DNA of 64,000 bases from CAJQGY01 sp905478015 (GCA_943788365.1 CALSPZ010000001.1:558001-622000); one strand, 5' to 3'; positions 25,435-35,778 are shown, numbered from the stretch's first letter. Made by a program: numbers and translations. Notes: generated by a model not told the origin, from the sequence alone.

Positions 25435-26166
25435 CTAATTTTTACTACTAGGAAAAGTTAGGGATTTTAACCAACCAAGAAGTGTATTATCTTTTAACGA
25501 ATGTTTATCAAGTAAATCAAAATCCATAGCTAACTTTTTTGGATCACTAAAGAAATTAGCTCTGGAATTAAAATCTTGATCATCAATAGATTTAACAAAT
25601 CTTGCTGGGTTGCCAGCAAAAATCGTGTTAGCTGGAACATTTTTAGTTACTACAGAACCTGCACCAATTATGCTATTTTCTCCAATTGTTACCCCTTTGC
25701 AAATAATTGCGCCATCTCCAATCCACACATTATCTTTAAGAATAACCGGTTTTGTATTACCAACTGGTTCTGCGCGATCATATATCCCATGCCAATCAGC
25801 ATCTGAAATATAAGCTCCATGAGCAATCATGCAAGAATCTCCTATAGAGATGCTTTCTGCTGCCATTATTCTAACTCCAGGAGTAATTAAGCAATATTTG
25901 CCTACTTCTATTGAACCGCTCCACCCTCCTACATTCCATGCAGTAAATTGAATGTAAGCATCAGGCGCTCCAATTAAAGTTGGATAATCATCAATTGAAA
26001 TATTGGTACCAAATAATTTTATAAACCTTGGTTTAAAGAAGGCCCCACCTTTTCCTAATCTCAGAAATTGTGGCTTTAGAAAATGATCAACATAAATATT
26101 TATAAGCCTATTTGTAATTTTTTTTAACCAATAAGGTCTGTTATCTTTTCTAATAATAATCTCCAA
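25435..26166 (-). CDS. Hexapeptide-repeat (left-handed beta-helix) acyltransferase
   Basis: A 243-residue protein with isoleucine-patch hexapeptide repeats from about 85 to 205 (for example IEVGKYCLITPGVRI, then ISIGDSCMIAHGAYI, VWIGDGAIICKGVTIGENSIIGAG) and the usual AGNPARFVKSI end. The likely active-site histidine is in DADWHGIYDRA or SCMIAHGA. Such enzymes acetylate sugars, antibiotics or amino acids; the acceptor here is unknown. A long N-terminal part (about 1-80) precedes the helix. It shares a unit with pdxB, one base apart, and is divergent from the MATE gene. Confidence 0.8.
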   Translation of the reverse strand: MEIIIRKDNRPYWLKKITNRLINIYVDHFLKPQFLRLGKGGAFFKPRFIKLFGTNISIDDYPTLIGAPDAYIQFTAWNVGGWSGSIEVGKYCLITPGVRIMAAESISIGDSCMIAHGAYISDADWHGIYDRAEPVGNTKPVILKDNVWIGDGAIICKGVTIGENSIIGAGSVVTKNVPANTIFAGNPARFVKSIDDQDFNSRANFFSDPKKLAMDFDLLDKHSLKDNTLLGWLKSLTFPSSKN

Positions 26167-26219
26167 AAAAAATACATTTTAATATGATAAAGTAGCAAAA
26201 AATTATTTATTAAGAAAAA

Positions 26220-27599
26220 TTGTTTAGATTGCACGCTTTTGAATTCAAAAAACTGATACAAATTGGGATTCCTATATTGGGATCACAGCTTTCTTATATG
26301 TTGATGGGTACTACTGATACTATAGTTGCTGGAAGAGCAAGTTCAGCAGATTTAGCTGGTCTGGGGGTTGGGTCTGCAATATTTAATACTATTTGGTTTT
26401 TGATTGCTGGTGTAATTTTTGCTGTTACTCCAATAGTTGCACAGCTTTACGGATCAAAAAAATATGAAAAAATAGGCAAGAAACTTAGAGAAGCTTTATG
26501 GATTTCATTTTTTCTTGGATTAGCGGTATGTATTATTTTATTTTTTATGGGAAACTTTTTATCTTATTTACCAATTGATAATTCAATCACCTCTATATCT
26601 AGCTCATATCTTAAAGCTCTATCTGTTGGCATTATTTTTATGACGATATTTACTACTCTTAGGTGTTATAGCGAGGGTATGGCTCTTACAAGACCTGTAT
26701 TTTATATAGCTTTTTTTGGAATGTTGCTTAATATTCCTCTTGATATAATTTTTGTATATGGGTACTTTGGTATTCCAAAACTTGGGGGAGTTGGATGTGG
26801 AATAGCAACAACTCTAGTATCTTTTCTTATGATGTTAACTCTGATTTTTTATATACATTTATCAAAAAACTATAGTTCCACAAAGCCATTTTCTGAGTTC
26901 ACTCCTCCTTCACTGGAAACTACCAAAGAAATTTTTAAATTAGGCACTCCTATTGGTTTTGGAATTTTTATTGAATTGAGTATGTTCTCAGGGGCAGCTC
27001 TTATTTTGGGTAGTCTTGGTGAGACTATTGTTGCTGGTCATTACATAGCATTAAATATAGCAAGCTTGTTTTTTATGCTTCCACTATCTATTGGTTTGGC
27101 AGCTGCTACAAGAGTTGGTAATCTTGTTGGAGAAGATAATTATGCACAAGCAAAAATTGCATCTTATTCAACTATTTATTTGTGCATAATTGGTTCTATT
27201 ATGACTTGTTTAACAATTTTGCTAGTGAGAGACCAGATTGTATATCTATATAGCAATGATTTAAATGCAATAAATATTGCGACTAGCTTACTTATTTTTG
27301 CAGCTATATTTCAACTTCCTGATGGAATACAAATGGCAGCAGTTGGAAGTTTAAGGGGCTTTAAAGATACCTTTGCTCCCATGATACTATTATTCATATC
27401 TTATTGGATGTTTGCTATACCAGCTGGTTATTTTTTAACAATGTATGGTTTTAGCGAGCCGTTTGGGGCAGCTGGAATGTGGGTTGGTATGATTATCGGT
27501 TTAACAATATTTTCAATCTTATCAATACTAAGATTAAGATGGGTAATTAAAAAGAAGTTATTTTTTAAATTTAACGACCGAGAACCTCTGCCACTTTAG
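26220..27599 (+). CDS. MATE-family multidrug/toxin exporter (NorM-like)
   Basis: A 459-residue protein with 12 predicted membrane helices and MATE landmarks: IGIPILGSQLSYMLMGTTDTIVAGR near the N-terminus, TPIVAQLYGSKKYEKIG, and the duplicated half with GLAAATRVGNLVGEDNYAQAK. Family members export cationic drugs or metabolites using Na+ or H+. It starts at TTG 26220-26222 with a poor ribosome site; the only upstream ATG (26183) runs into a stop after three codons. The 3' end overlaps the convergent sucD by 29 bases. Substrate unknown. Confidence 0.88.
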   Translation: MFRLHAFEFKKLIQIGIPILGSQLSYMLMGTTDTIVAGRASSADLAGLGVGSAIFNTIWFLIAGVIFAVTPIVAQLYGSKKYEKIGKKLREALWISFFLGLAVCIILFFMGNFLSYLPIDNSITSISSSYLKALSVGIIFMTIFTTLRCYSEGMALTRPVFYIAFFGMLLNIPLDIIFVYGYFGIPKLGGVGCGIATTLVSFLMMLTLIFYIHLSKNYSSTKPFSEFTPPSLETTKEIFKLGTPIGFGIFIELSMFSGAALILGSLGETIVAGHYIALNIASLFFMLPLSIGLAAATRVGNLVGEDNYAQAKIASYSTIYLCIIGSIMTCLTILLVRDQIVYLYSNDLNAINIATSLLIFAAIFQLPDGIQMAAVGSLRGFKDTFAPMILLFISYWMFAIPAGYFLTMYGFSEPFGAAGMWVGMIIGLTIFSILSILRLRWVIKKKLFFKFNDREPLPL

Positions 27600-28443
27600 A
27601 ACCAATATCGACTAAGTTTTCAGCTATATGCACACCGCAATCTTTTAAAGTTTTTATTTTATCTGATGCTGTACCCTTGCCACCAGCAATAATAGCACCA
27701 GCATGACCCATTCTTTTTCCAGCGGGTGCTGTTTGACCTGCAATATAGGATATTACTGGTTTGGTGACATGATTCTTAATGTATTCTCCTGCTTCTTCTT
27801 CAGCAGAACCACCAATCTCACCAACCATTACTATTGCTTGAGTTTGAGAATCATCCTCAAACATCTTTAAAATATCAATAAATGATGATCCAGGTATAGG
27901 ATCTCCACCAATACCAACGCAAGAACTTTGACCCATTCCCAAATCAGTAGTTTGTTTTACCGCCTCATAAGTTAGTGTGCCGGATCGAGAGATAATTCCA
28001 ATTGATCCTGGTATATGAATGCTTGCTGGCATAATACCCATTTTGCCCTTGCCAGGAGTAATTATCCCAGGACAGTTTGGTCCTATTAAGGTTATGCCTA
28101 GCTCATCAACTCTCTTTTTAACCACTAACATATCAAGAGTTGGAACTCCTTCAGTTATACAAATTATAAGTTTAATTCCTGATTCAGCTGCTTCTAGAAT
28201 TGAATCCTTGCAAAATGGTGCTGGTACAAATATTAATGATGCATTGGGGTCAACATTTTTTACAGCTTCTTGAACTGTATCAAATACGGGTTTGCCAAGA
28301 TGGGTTTTTCCGCCTTTGCCGGGTGTTACGCCTCCAACAATATTAGTACCATACTCTATGGCTTGCTCAGAATGAAGCGTAGCTTGTGATCCAGTAAATC
28401 CTTGAACTAAAACTCTAGTATCATCATTTATTAATATACTCAT
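27571..28443 (-). CDS. sucD: Succinyl-CoA ligase, alpha subunit
   Basis: With SucC, converts succinyl-CoA to succinate with substrate-level ATP/GTP synthesis. The 290 residues include the CoA-binding VQGFTGSQATLHSEQAIEYG and GGVTPGKGG, GPNCPGIITPG, and the phospho-histidine in MGHAGAIIAGGKGTA. The start overlaps sucC by four bases (ATGA type). The stop lies inside the last codons of the convergent MATE gene, with no terminator hairpin visible. Confidence 0.98.
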   Translation of the reverse strand: MSILINDDTRVLVQGFTGSQATLHSEQAIEYGTNIVGGVTPGKGGKTHLGKPVFDTVQEAVKNVDPNASLIFVPAPFCKDSILEAAESGIKLIICITEGVPTLDMLVVKKRVDELGITLIGPNCPGIITPGKGKMGIMPASIHIPGSIGIISRSGTLTYEAVKQTTDLGMGQSSCVGIGGDPIPGSSFIDILKMFEDDSQTQAIVMVGEIGGSAEEEAGEYIKNHVTKPVISYIAGQTAPAGKRMGHAGAIIAGGKGTASDKIKTLKDCGVHIAENLVDIGSKVAEVLGR

Positions 28444-29600
28444 TTTGATAACTCCACTGCTTTTTTAGCTGCTTCAGCTAAATCATTTTTACTTTCTATT
28501 TTTACACCTGATTCTAATAGTATTTGTGAACCAATTTCTGCGTTATTACCTTCAAGCCTAACCACTACCGGTATTTCTACACCTACCTCCTCAATTGCAG
28601 CAAGAATTCCTTCAGCTATAAGATCGCATCTTACAATTCCACCAAAGATATTGACCAAAACTACTTTTACTTCTGGGTCTGCCAATATTAGTTTAAATGC
28701 CTTAGCAACTCTTTCTTGTGTTGCAGTACCTCCAACATCTAAAAAATTTGCTGGATTACCACCATAAAATTTAATAGTATCCATTGTTCCCATTGCCAAA
28801 CCGGCGCCATTTACCATGCATCCAATATTTCCATCTAAGGAAACATAGCTCAAATCATTTTTTGCTGCCTCAGACTCTCTGGGATCTTCTTGAGACGAGT
28901 CATGCATTTCTTCAATTTCAGGTTGCCTATAGATAGCATTTGAATCAATATTAATTTTTGCATCTAAACAATGCAGTTTACCGCCACTGGTAATTACTAG
29001 TGGGTTAATTTCTAAGAGTGCTAAGTCTTTTTCAACAAACAACTTCATTAAATTTAAAAGCATGGGTGTAAATTGTTTTGTTTGCTGAGGGTCTAAACCT
29101 AAAACTTTTGCTATTTTTCTAGCTTGAAAAGGTTGAGCCCCTGTAAGAGGGTCAATGCTCTCATAAATAATTTTATCCGGTGTGTTTGCAGCAACCTCTT
29201 CAATATTTACACCTCCTTCGCTTGATCCAATAAATACAATCTTCTTAGATGCCCTATCAACAACTGCACTCAAATAGAGCTCACTTGCTATGTCAGTACA
29301 TTCTTCTATTAGTATTGAGTTTACTAATTGCCCATTTGCATCTGTTTGATATGTTACAAGTCTTTTTCCGAGCCATTTTTTTGCAAACTCTCTTGCATCA
29401 TCTGGATTTTCTACCAATATAACTCCACCTGATTTACCCCGTCCACCAGCATGAACCTGGGCTTTTACAACCCATTTTGAACCCCCAATATCTCTACATG
29501 CTTTTAAAGCATTTTCTGGGTCATCTATTACTATACCTTTTGAAACTGGCAGATTGTATTGGTTAAATAATTCCTTTCCTTGATATTCATGTAAGTTCAT
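28440..29600 (-). CDS. sucC: Succinyl-CoA ligase, beta subunit
   Basis: ATP-grasp subunit of succinyl-CoA synthetase, 386 residues (E. coli 388). It begins MNLHEYQGKELFNQYNLPV. Nucleotide-binding VVKAQVHAGGRGKSGGV is present, and the C-terminal flavodoxin-like domain contains FLDVGGTATQERV and NIFGGIVRCD. It overlaps lpdA by four bases upstream and sucD downstream, so it is tightly coupled. Confidence 0.98.
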   Translation of the reverse strand: MNLHEYQGKELFNQYNLPVSKGIVIDDPENALKACRDIGGSKWVVKAQVHAGGRGKSGGVILVENPDDAREFAKKWLGKRLVTYQTDANGQLVNSILIEECTDIASELYLSAVVDRASKKIVFIGSSEGGVNIEEVAANTPDKIIYESIDPLTGAQPFQARKIAKVLGLDPQQTKQFTPMLLNLMKLFVEKDLALLEINPLVITSGGKLHCLDAKINIDSNAIYRQPEIEEMHDSSQEDPRESEAAKNDLSYVSLDGNIGCMVNGAGLAMGTMDTIKFYGGNPANFLDVGGTATQERVAKAFKLILADPEVKVVLVNIFGGIVRCDLIAEGILAAIEEVGVEIPVVVRLEGNNAEIGSQILLESGVKIESKNDLAEAAKKAVELSK

Positions 29601-31021
29601 CTTTTTCTATTCCCAATATGTATTGCTTGATTACTAACTGATAATGCGGCCTCGTGAAGAGCTTCAGAAACTGTAGGATGACTAAATATAGTTAGTCCTA
29701 GATCTTCTGAGCTTGCACCAAACTCCATTGAAATTAAGGCCTGTTGAACAATTTCTGCTGCAGATGGACCAAACACATGAACGCCTAAAATAGTGTCTGT
29801 TTTTGCATCTGATATTAACTTAACAAAACCAGTTGATTGATCAACTGCTAAAGCTCTGCCGCTAGCTGCAAATGGAAATTTACCAATTTTATAGTCTATC
29901 CCTTCTTCAGTTAGCTCCTTTTCATTTTTTCCGACCCATGCAATTTCTGGATGAGTATATATAACTGATGGGACTAAATCGTAGTTCATTTCAGCATGTT
30001 TACCGGCAATTCTCTCCGCGACAACTATACCTTCTTCGCTACCTTTATGAGCAAGCATAGGACCTCTTACAACATCACCAATAGCCCAAACATTATTTAA
30101 CTCTGTCTGACAATGATCATCAACATTTATAAAGCCCTTGGCATCAATATTAATGCCTGAATTTTCTTCAAAAACATTATAACTATTGGGGCTTCTACCT
30201 ACAGCTACAACTAATTTATCAAAGTTCATATCAACTGAGCCTTCTGAGTTTTCATAAGTAATTTCTACACCGCTCTTGGTTTTTTTTGAAGCAACAAGTT
30301 TGCATCCAAGTTTTATATCTAACCCTTGATTAATGAACTCTTTAAATGTCTCTTTAGAGATATCTTTATCTGTCATTGGTAAGAAGTCATCCATAGCTTC
30401 AATAACCGTAACCTTTGAGCCTAGCCTTGCCCAAACACTTCCAAGCTCAAGCCCAATCACTCCAGCTCCTATTACGCCTAATGTCTTTGGAACTTTGTTT
30501 AGCTCAAGAGCACCTGTGCTATCAATAATATTAGCTTTATCAAATTTAGCTGATCCTATTTCAATTGGAGATGAGCCAGTAGCAATAATAATATGTTTAG
30601 TTTCTATAATTTCAGTAGATTTATTGGCATATGTAACCTCGACTTTTCCTTCAGAAATAACTTTTCCTTCACCAGATATTGATTGAACTTTATTACCAAT
30701 GAAAAGTCCTGAGATGCCATCGGTAAGTTTTTTTACAATACTATTTTTTCTATCCATCATTTCAGCAATATCCAAGTCAACTTTAGAGATTCCAATTCCA
30801 TGAGATTTTAAATTTTCTTTTGCATCGTGGTATCTGTGAGATGAATCAAGTAATGCCTTAGAGGGGATACAGCCAACATTTAGACATGTGCCACCGAGAA
30901 GTGGTTTCTCTTCATTATTTAATTCCTTCTCAATACAAGCGGTTTTTAAGCCTAATTGAGATGCTCTAATCGCTGAAACATAACCAGCTGGACCTGAACC
31001 TATAACAACTACATCGTACAT
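29597..31021 (-). CDS. lpdA: Dihydrolipoyl dehydrogenase (E3)
   Basis: FAD/NAD enzyme that reoxidises dihydrolipoamide of 2-oxoglutarate dehydrogenase. FAD motif VVIGSGPAGYVSAIRASQLG; redox disulfide C46/C51 in GGTCLNVGCIPSK; NAD motif IGAGVIGLELGSVWARLG; and active-site His-Glu in FSHPTVSEALHEA. The protein is 474 residues. Placed between sucB and sucC, so it is probably the dedicated E3 of this complex; it may also serve pyruvate dehydrogenase or glycine cleavage if no other lpd exists. Confidence 0.97.
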   Translation of the reverse strand: MYDVVVIGSGPAGYVSAIRASQLGLKTACIEKELNNEEKPLLGGTCLNVGCIPSKALLDSSHRYHDAKENLKSHGIGISKVDLDIAEMMDRKNSIVKKLTDGISGLFIGNKVQSISGEGKVISEGKVEVTYANKSTEIIETKHIIIATGSSPIEIGSAKFDKANIIDSTGALELNKVPKTLGVIGAGVIGLELGSVWARLGSKVTVIEAMDDFLPMTDKDISKETFKEFINQGLDIKLGCKLVASKKTKSGVEITYENSEGSVDMNFDKLVVAVGRSPNSYNVFEENSGINIDAKGFINVDDHCQTELNNVWAIGDVVRGPMLAHKGSEEGIVVAERIAGKHAEMNYDLVPSVIYTHPEIAWVGKNEKELTEEGIDYKIGKFPFAASGRALAVDQSTGFVKLISDAKTDTILGVHVFGPSAAEIVQQALISMEFGASSEDLGLTIFSHPTVSEALHEAALSVSNQAIHIGNRKR

Positions 31022-31031
31022 ATTTTTCCTT

Positions 31032-32219
31032 TTATAAATTTAGCAATAAACGCTCTGGTGACTCTAACTGCTCCTTAATTGATACTAAGAAAGAAACAGC
31101 CTCTTTTCCATCCAAAAGTCTGTGATCATAACTCATTGCAAGATACATCATAGGCCTTATTTTAACATTGCCATCAACTGCAACTGGTCTATCTTGAATA
31201 GAATGCATCCCAAGAATAGCAGTTTGAGGAGCGTTAAGAATTGGGGTTGATAATAGTGAACCGAAAACACCTCCATTTGATATTGTGAATGTTCCACCCT
31301 GCATTTCGTCCATAGATAACTTGCCATCCCTAGCTTTTACCGAGTAATTAAGAATAGATTTCTCTATTTCTGATAACGACTGCATATCTGCATCCTTTAT
31401 AACAGGCACAACAAGGCCTCTTTCAGTTGAAACTGCTACGCCAATATCTTGGAATCCATGATAAACAATATCAGAGCCATCAATTGAGGCGTTTACAAGA
31501 GGGTACTTCTTAAGAGCTTGTACGGCGGCAATAACAAAAAAGCCCATAAAGCCAAGCTTAACCTCATGTTGTTTTAAAAACTCTTCGCCGTACTTAGCTC
31601 TTAGGTCTTTTATTGGTTGCATATCAACCTCATTAAATGTTGTCAGCATAGCTGTATTTTGCTTAACGGTAAGGAGCCTATCAGCAATGGTTGCTCTTAA
31701 TCTTGACATTGGAACTCGTTTTTCAGTTCTGCCAGAAATTGGACTTGTAGATTTTTTAGTTTGATGCTTTTCAGGTGATTCTGATTTTTCTAAATGTTTT
31801 ATAACATCTTCTTTCGTCACTCTATTACCTTTGCCTGAAGATTTAATTTCAGACTTATCAAGGTTATTTTCACTTATAAGTTTTTTTGCTGCGGGCCCTG
31901 CTTTCTTCAATAAATTTTCTTCAATAGGCTTTTGTTCAGAGGTCTTATTAACTTTTAAATCTTGTTGCGTTGACTCTGTTGAAGAGTTATCAAACTCTCC
32001 AATAATTTCTGCACTAAGAACTATATCTCCCTCTGCTTTGATAATTTTTGATAACTTGCCCTCATTTGGAGCAACAACCTCTAACACAACTTTGTCTGTT
32101 TCAATTTCGGCAATGATTTCATCCTGCTTTACTATATCTCCCTCTTTTTTTAACCAGTTTGCAATTGTTCCATCGGCTACAGATTCTGGAAAAGTTGGTG
32201 CTTTTATTTGTATTGTCAT
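31032..32219 (-). CDS. sucB: Dihydrolipoyllysine-residue succinyltransferase (E2 of 2-oxoglutarate dehydrogenase)
   Basis: Core enzyme passing the succinyl group to CoA. Residues 1-75 form a single lipoyl domain with lipoyl-lysine K43 (IETDKVVLEV). A Ser/Lys/Glu-rich linker is followed by the E3-binding domain (about 105-145, AGPAAKKLISENNLDKSEIK), a second linker, and the catalytic domain (about 165-395) ending with MYLAMSYDHRLLDGKEAV, which contains the catalytic His and Asp. The single lipoyl domain and TCA-operon position favour SucB over pyruvate dehydrogenase AceF. Length 395 is normal. Confidence 0.96.
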   Translation of the reverse strand: MTIQIKAPTFPESVADGTIANWLKKEGDIVKQDEIIAEIETDKVVLEVVAPNEGKLSKIIKAEGDIVLSAEIIGEFDNSSTESTQQDLKVNKTSEQKPIEENLLKKAGPAAKKLISENNLDKSEIKSSGKGNRVTKEDVIKHLEKSESPEKHQTKKSTSPISGRTEKRVPMSRLRATIADRLLTVKQNTAMLTTFNEVDMQPIKDLRAKYGEEFLKQHEVKLGFMGFFVIAAVQALKKYPLVNASIDGSDIVYHGFQDIGVAVSTERGLVVPVIKDADMQSLSEIEKSILNYSVKARDGKLSMDEMQGGTFTISNGGVFGSLLSTPILNAPQTAILGMHSIQDRPVAVDGNVKIRPMMYLAMSYDHRLLDGKEAVSFLVSIKEQLESPERLLLNL

Positions 32220-32223
32220 AATA

Positions 32224-35028
32224 TTATTTTAGAGCTAATGCTACTAAATCCTCTTGTTGTTTTAAATGTAATTTCATCATACCTACAGCCGGTGCGGCGG
32301 CGGCAGCCCTGCTAATTAAACTGATTTCTAATTTCTTATTTGACCTATCAAGAACTCTTTGTATTCTATGTCGATGACTGAACCAAGCACCTTGGTTCGC
32401 TGGTTCTTCTTGACACCAAACAACCTCAGTCATATTTGTATAAGCTTTTAAATAAGCCTCTAGATCATCATAAGGGAAAGGGTAAAGTTGCTCTATTCTT
32501 ATTACAGCAATATCATCTATTCCTAAACTTTTTCTTTCTTTTATCAAGTCATAATAAACTTTTCCTGAACAAAGAATGATCTTTCTAATTTTAGCTTTAT
32601 TTAGTTTTTTATCGTCAATTACGCATTCAAAAGAACCATTGACTAAGTCGTCTATCTTAGAAGTTGCATCAGGGTTTCTTAATAAGCTTTTCGGGGAAAT
32701 AACTACCAAAGGAGTTCTTAGTTTTCTGATTGCCTGTCTTCTTAATAAATGAAATATTTGTGATGGTGAGCTAGGAACACAGACTTGAATATTTTCTGAT
32801 GCGCATAATTGAAGAAATCGTTCGATCCTTGCACTGCTGTGCTCTGGACCTTGGCCTTCATAGCCATGTGGCAATAACATAACCAATCCAGATAATCTTT
32901 CCCATTTATGCTGAGCTGAAACAATAAACTGATCAATAACAACTTGAGCACCATTTACAAAATCACCAAATTGAGCTTCCCAGATAACTAAACCAGTTGG
33001 CCATGTTGCAGAGTAGCCATACTCAAAACCTAACACTGCTTCTTCGGAGAGCAGGGAGTCATAAATATCAAACTTTGTATTATTTTTACTAGCAATCTTT
33101 GAAAGAGGAATGTGGCCTTCGCCTGTTTCCTTGTCAAAAACACATGCGTGTCTATGAGAAAAAGTTCCTCTCCTTACATCCTGACCAGTTAATCTGATTG
33201 GGTAACCTTCAGAAAGCAAAGAAGCATACGCCATTATTTCGCCATAACCCCAATTAAATTCAATGCTTGAATTAGACATCAAATCTCTGTCTTTAAAAAT
33301 TTTAGATGCTTGGGTGCCCAGATTAAATTTTTCCGGAATCTTGCAAATTTCTGCTCCTAAATCTAAGGCTGTTTTCTTTTGTATAGAAGTTTCTGTTTTT
33401 TCCCACCATTTATTATCAATATATTCATCCCAATCAAACCAAAGCTCTTCATTGGGCTTGTTAGCTAAATTTTTCGCAACAGAAACACCAGATTCTAAGG
33501 ATTTTCTATAACTAGATCGAACTGCAGCTGTTTGATCAGAAGATATTAAGCCCTCTCTTATAAGCTTGTCTTCGTACTGAGTAAGAACAGATGGGTGATT
33601 TTTTATCTTCTGATACATTAATGGCTGAGTTGCTGAAGGATCATCTGCTTCGTTATGACCTCTTCGTCTGTAGCAGAATAAATCAATGACAACGTCTTTA
33701 TTGAATTCTTTTCTATACTCCACAGCTACTTTAACCGCTTTTACAACCATCTCTGGATCGTCGCCGTTAACATGTATGACAGGAGCTTGAATAATTTTTG
33801 CTACATCAGTTGAATAGTCAGTTGATCTAGAATCTTTTTTACTACTTGTGGTAAATCCAATTTGATTATTAACAATAATATGAATAGTTCCGCCAACATT
33901 AAAACCTCTTGTCTGTGACATTTGTAGTGACTCCATCACTACTCCTTGCCCAGAGAAAGAAGCATCACCATGAAGAAGAACTGGAATGACTTTTTTTCTT
34001 TCTTTATCATCCAAGCGATCCTGTCTTGCTCTAACAGACCCCAAAACAACAGGATCAACTATTTCTAAATGAGAGGGATTACTATTTAAAGACACATGGA
34101 CTTCACCACCCTTGGTTATAAGGTTAGATGAAAAGCCTAAATGGTATTTAACATCTCCTGTATTTGCTCCTATAATTTCATAATCTTCACTAAATGCAGC
34201 AAATAATTCTGAAGGAAGCTTGCCCAGCACATTAACAAGAAGATTGAGTCTTCCTCTATGAGCCATACCGAAGCAAATTTGATTTGCTCCAAGCTCTCCA
34301 CAGTTCTGTATTACAGCATCCACTAAAGGTATTAACGACTCTGCGCCATCTATGCCAAACCTTTTCATACCTGGATATTTTGCAGCTAGATATTTTGCAA
34401 GGCCTTCAGCAGAATTAAGTCTTTCATATATGTGTAACTTTTCTTCTGTAGAGAACGAATATTTTCCAAGCTTAGATTCAAATTTTCTTTGGAACCATTT
34501 TCTTTCATTAGAATTCATTATGTGGTTGTATTCGATTCCAATATTCCCACAGTATATGACTTTTAAAGACTCAATAATCTCTCTAAGAGTAGCTCTTTCT
34601 TTACCAATTTGTAGAGTATCTGTATAAAACTCATCATCTAAGTCGTTGTTGGAAAGACCATGAAATTTTAGATCTAAATCTTCAATATCCGCCCTATCCA
34701 TCATGCCTAATGGATCTAAATTTGCTTTTTGATGACCTCTATTTCTAAATGATTGAATTAGCCTAATAACTTTAGCTTGTCTAGCATCTGGGACACTTTC
34801 ATTATGACCTGCATGCCTAGTCATATTTCTAAACTCATCAATTATATGTTGATGAGAAATTTCGTCTTCTTTATTAGAATTAGATTCTAGATCATCAAAA
34901 AAAATTTTCCAATCAGTTGGGAGTTGATCTTTATCAATTAAATATTGCTCATACATATTTTCAAGATAGGCAGAATGGCCTCCTGAAATGTGCGAACTCT
35001 CCCAAAATTCCCCCATTGATAAACTCAT
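32224..35028 (-). CDS. sucA: 2-oxoglutarate dehydrogenase E1 component
   Basis: Thiamine diphosphate enzyme that decarboxylates 2-oxoglutarate. The 934 residues match E. coli SucA (933) along the length: N-terminal SHISGGHSAYLENMYEQY, substrate and ThDP regions GMAHRGRLNLLVNVLGK and HGDASFSGQGVVMESLQ, HIIVNNQIGFTTS, and RRRGHNEADDPSATQPLMY, then the transketolase-like C-terminal half (QDVRRGTFSHRHA; PHGYEGQGPEHSS). It lies between sdhB and sucB in the TCA operon. Confidence 0.98.
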   Translation of the reverse strand: MSLSMGEFWESSHISGGHSAYLENMYEQYLIDKDQLPTDWKIFFDDLESNSNKEDEISHQHIIDEFRNMTRHAGHNESVPDARQAKVIRLIQSFRNRGHQKANLDPLGMMDRADIEDLDLKFHGLSNNDLDDEFYTDTLQIGKERATLREIIESLKVIYCGNIGIEYNHIMNSNERKWFQRKFESKLGKYSFSTEEKLHIYERLNSAEGLAKYLAAKYPGMKRFGIDGAESLIPLVDAVIQNCGELGANQICFGMAHRGRLNLLVNVLGKLPSELFAAFSEDYEIIGANTGDVKYHLGFSSNLITKGGEVHVSLNSNPSHLEIVDPVVLGSVRARQDRLDDKERKKVIPVLLHGDASFSGQGVVMESLQMSQTRGFNVGGTIHIIVNNQIGFTTSSKKDSRSTDYSTDVAKIIQAPVIHVNGDDPEMVVKAVKVAVEYRKEFNKDVVIDLFCYRRRGHNEADDPSATQPLMYQKIKNHPSVLTQYEDKLIREGLISSDQTAAVRSSYRKSLESGVSVAKNLANKPNEELWFDWDEYIDNKWWEKTETSIQKKTALDLGAEICKIPEKFNLGTQASKIFKDRDLMSNSSIEFNWGYGEIMAYASLLSEGYPIRLTGQDVRRGTFSHRHACVFDKETGEGHIPLSKIASKNNTKFDIYDSLLSEEAVLGFEYGYSATWPTGLVIWEAQFGDFVNGAQVVIDQFIVSAQHKWERLSGLVMLLPHGYEGQGPEHSSARIERFLQLCASENIQVCVPSSPSQIFHLLRRQAIRKLRTPLVVISPKSLLRNPDATSKIDDLVNGSFECVIDDKKLNKAKIRKIILCSGKVYYDLIKERKSLGIDDIAVIRIEQLYPFPYDDLEAYLKAYTNMTEVVWCQEEPANQGAWFSHRHRIQRVLDRSNKKLEISLISRAAAAAPAVGMMKLHLKQQEDLVALALK

Positions 35029-35042
35029 TTTTAATTTATTTT

Positions 35043-35777
35043 CTATGCCCTCTCACTTGCAATGATATTTTTCTTGTTTTTTAAAAGCATGCTTTTTATT
35101 TCTCCAATAGCCTTATTTGGATTCAAGCTTTTAGGACAAACACTTACACAATTCATTATTCCGTGACATCTATAAACACTAAAAGGATCGGCGAGATCTT
35201 CCAGCCTTTCATCTGTACTTAAATCTCTGGTATCAGCAAGGAATCTATATGCTTGAAGCAATGCTGCTGGGCCTACAAATTTATCTGGATTCCACCAAAA
35301 AGAAGGGCAGCTAGTTGAACAGCATGCACAAAGAATACATTCATAAAGTCCATCAAGCTTATCTCTATCAGCTGGAGATTGAAGCCTCTCTTGCTCAGGT
35401 GCGGTTGTGTCGTTTTGTAAGAATGGTTTTATTTTTTCATATTGAGCATAAAATTCTGACATATCAACTACCAAATCTCTTATGACAGGAAGACCTGGTA
35501 ATGGTCTTAATTCAATTTTATTTCCTTTTAAAACTGAAGAAATGGGAGTAATGCATGCAAGTCCATTTTTTCCATTGATACTCATACCATCAGAGCCACA
35601 AACACCCTCTCTGCATGATCTTCTGTATGATATTGATTCATCACTTTCTTTTAAAAGATGAAGTAAGTCTAAAATCATGATATCTCTAGAAGGTTTATCA
35701 ACATTATAAGTTTTCATATAAGGAAACTTATCTTTCTCTGGATTATATCTGTAAAGACTAATTTCTAATTTACTCAT
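35043..35777 (-). CDS. sdhB: Succinate dehydrogenase iron-sulfur subunit
   Basis: Electron-transfer subunit of complex II. Cysteine sets for the [2Fe-2S] (SCREGVCGSDGMSING, then LACITP), [4Fe-4S] (CILCACCSTSCPS) and [3Fe-4S] (CHGIMNCVSVCPKSLNP) clusters are complete. The protein is 244 residues. It follows sdhA by one base. Cluster supply probably depends on the isc genes at 46346-49310. Confidence 0.98.
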   Translation of the reverse strand: MSKLEISLYRYNPEKDKFPYMKTYNVDKPSRDIMILDLLHLLKESDESISYRRSCREGVCGSDGMSINGKNGLACITPISSVLKGNKIELRPLPGLPVIRDLVVDMSEFYAQYEKIKPFLQNDTTAPEQERLQSPADRDKLDGLYECILCACCSTSCPSFWWNPDKFVGPAALLQAYRFLADTRDLSTDERLEDLADPFSVYRCHGIMNCVSVCPKSLNPNKAIGEIKSMLLKNKKNIIASERA

Positions 35778-35778
35778 A

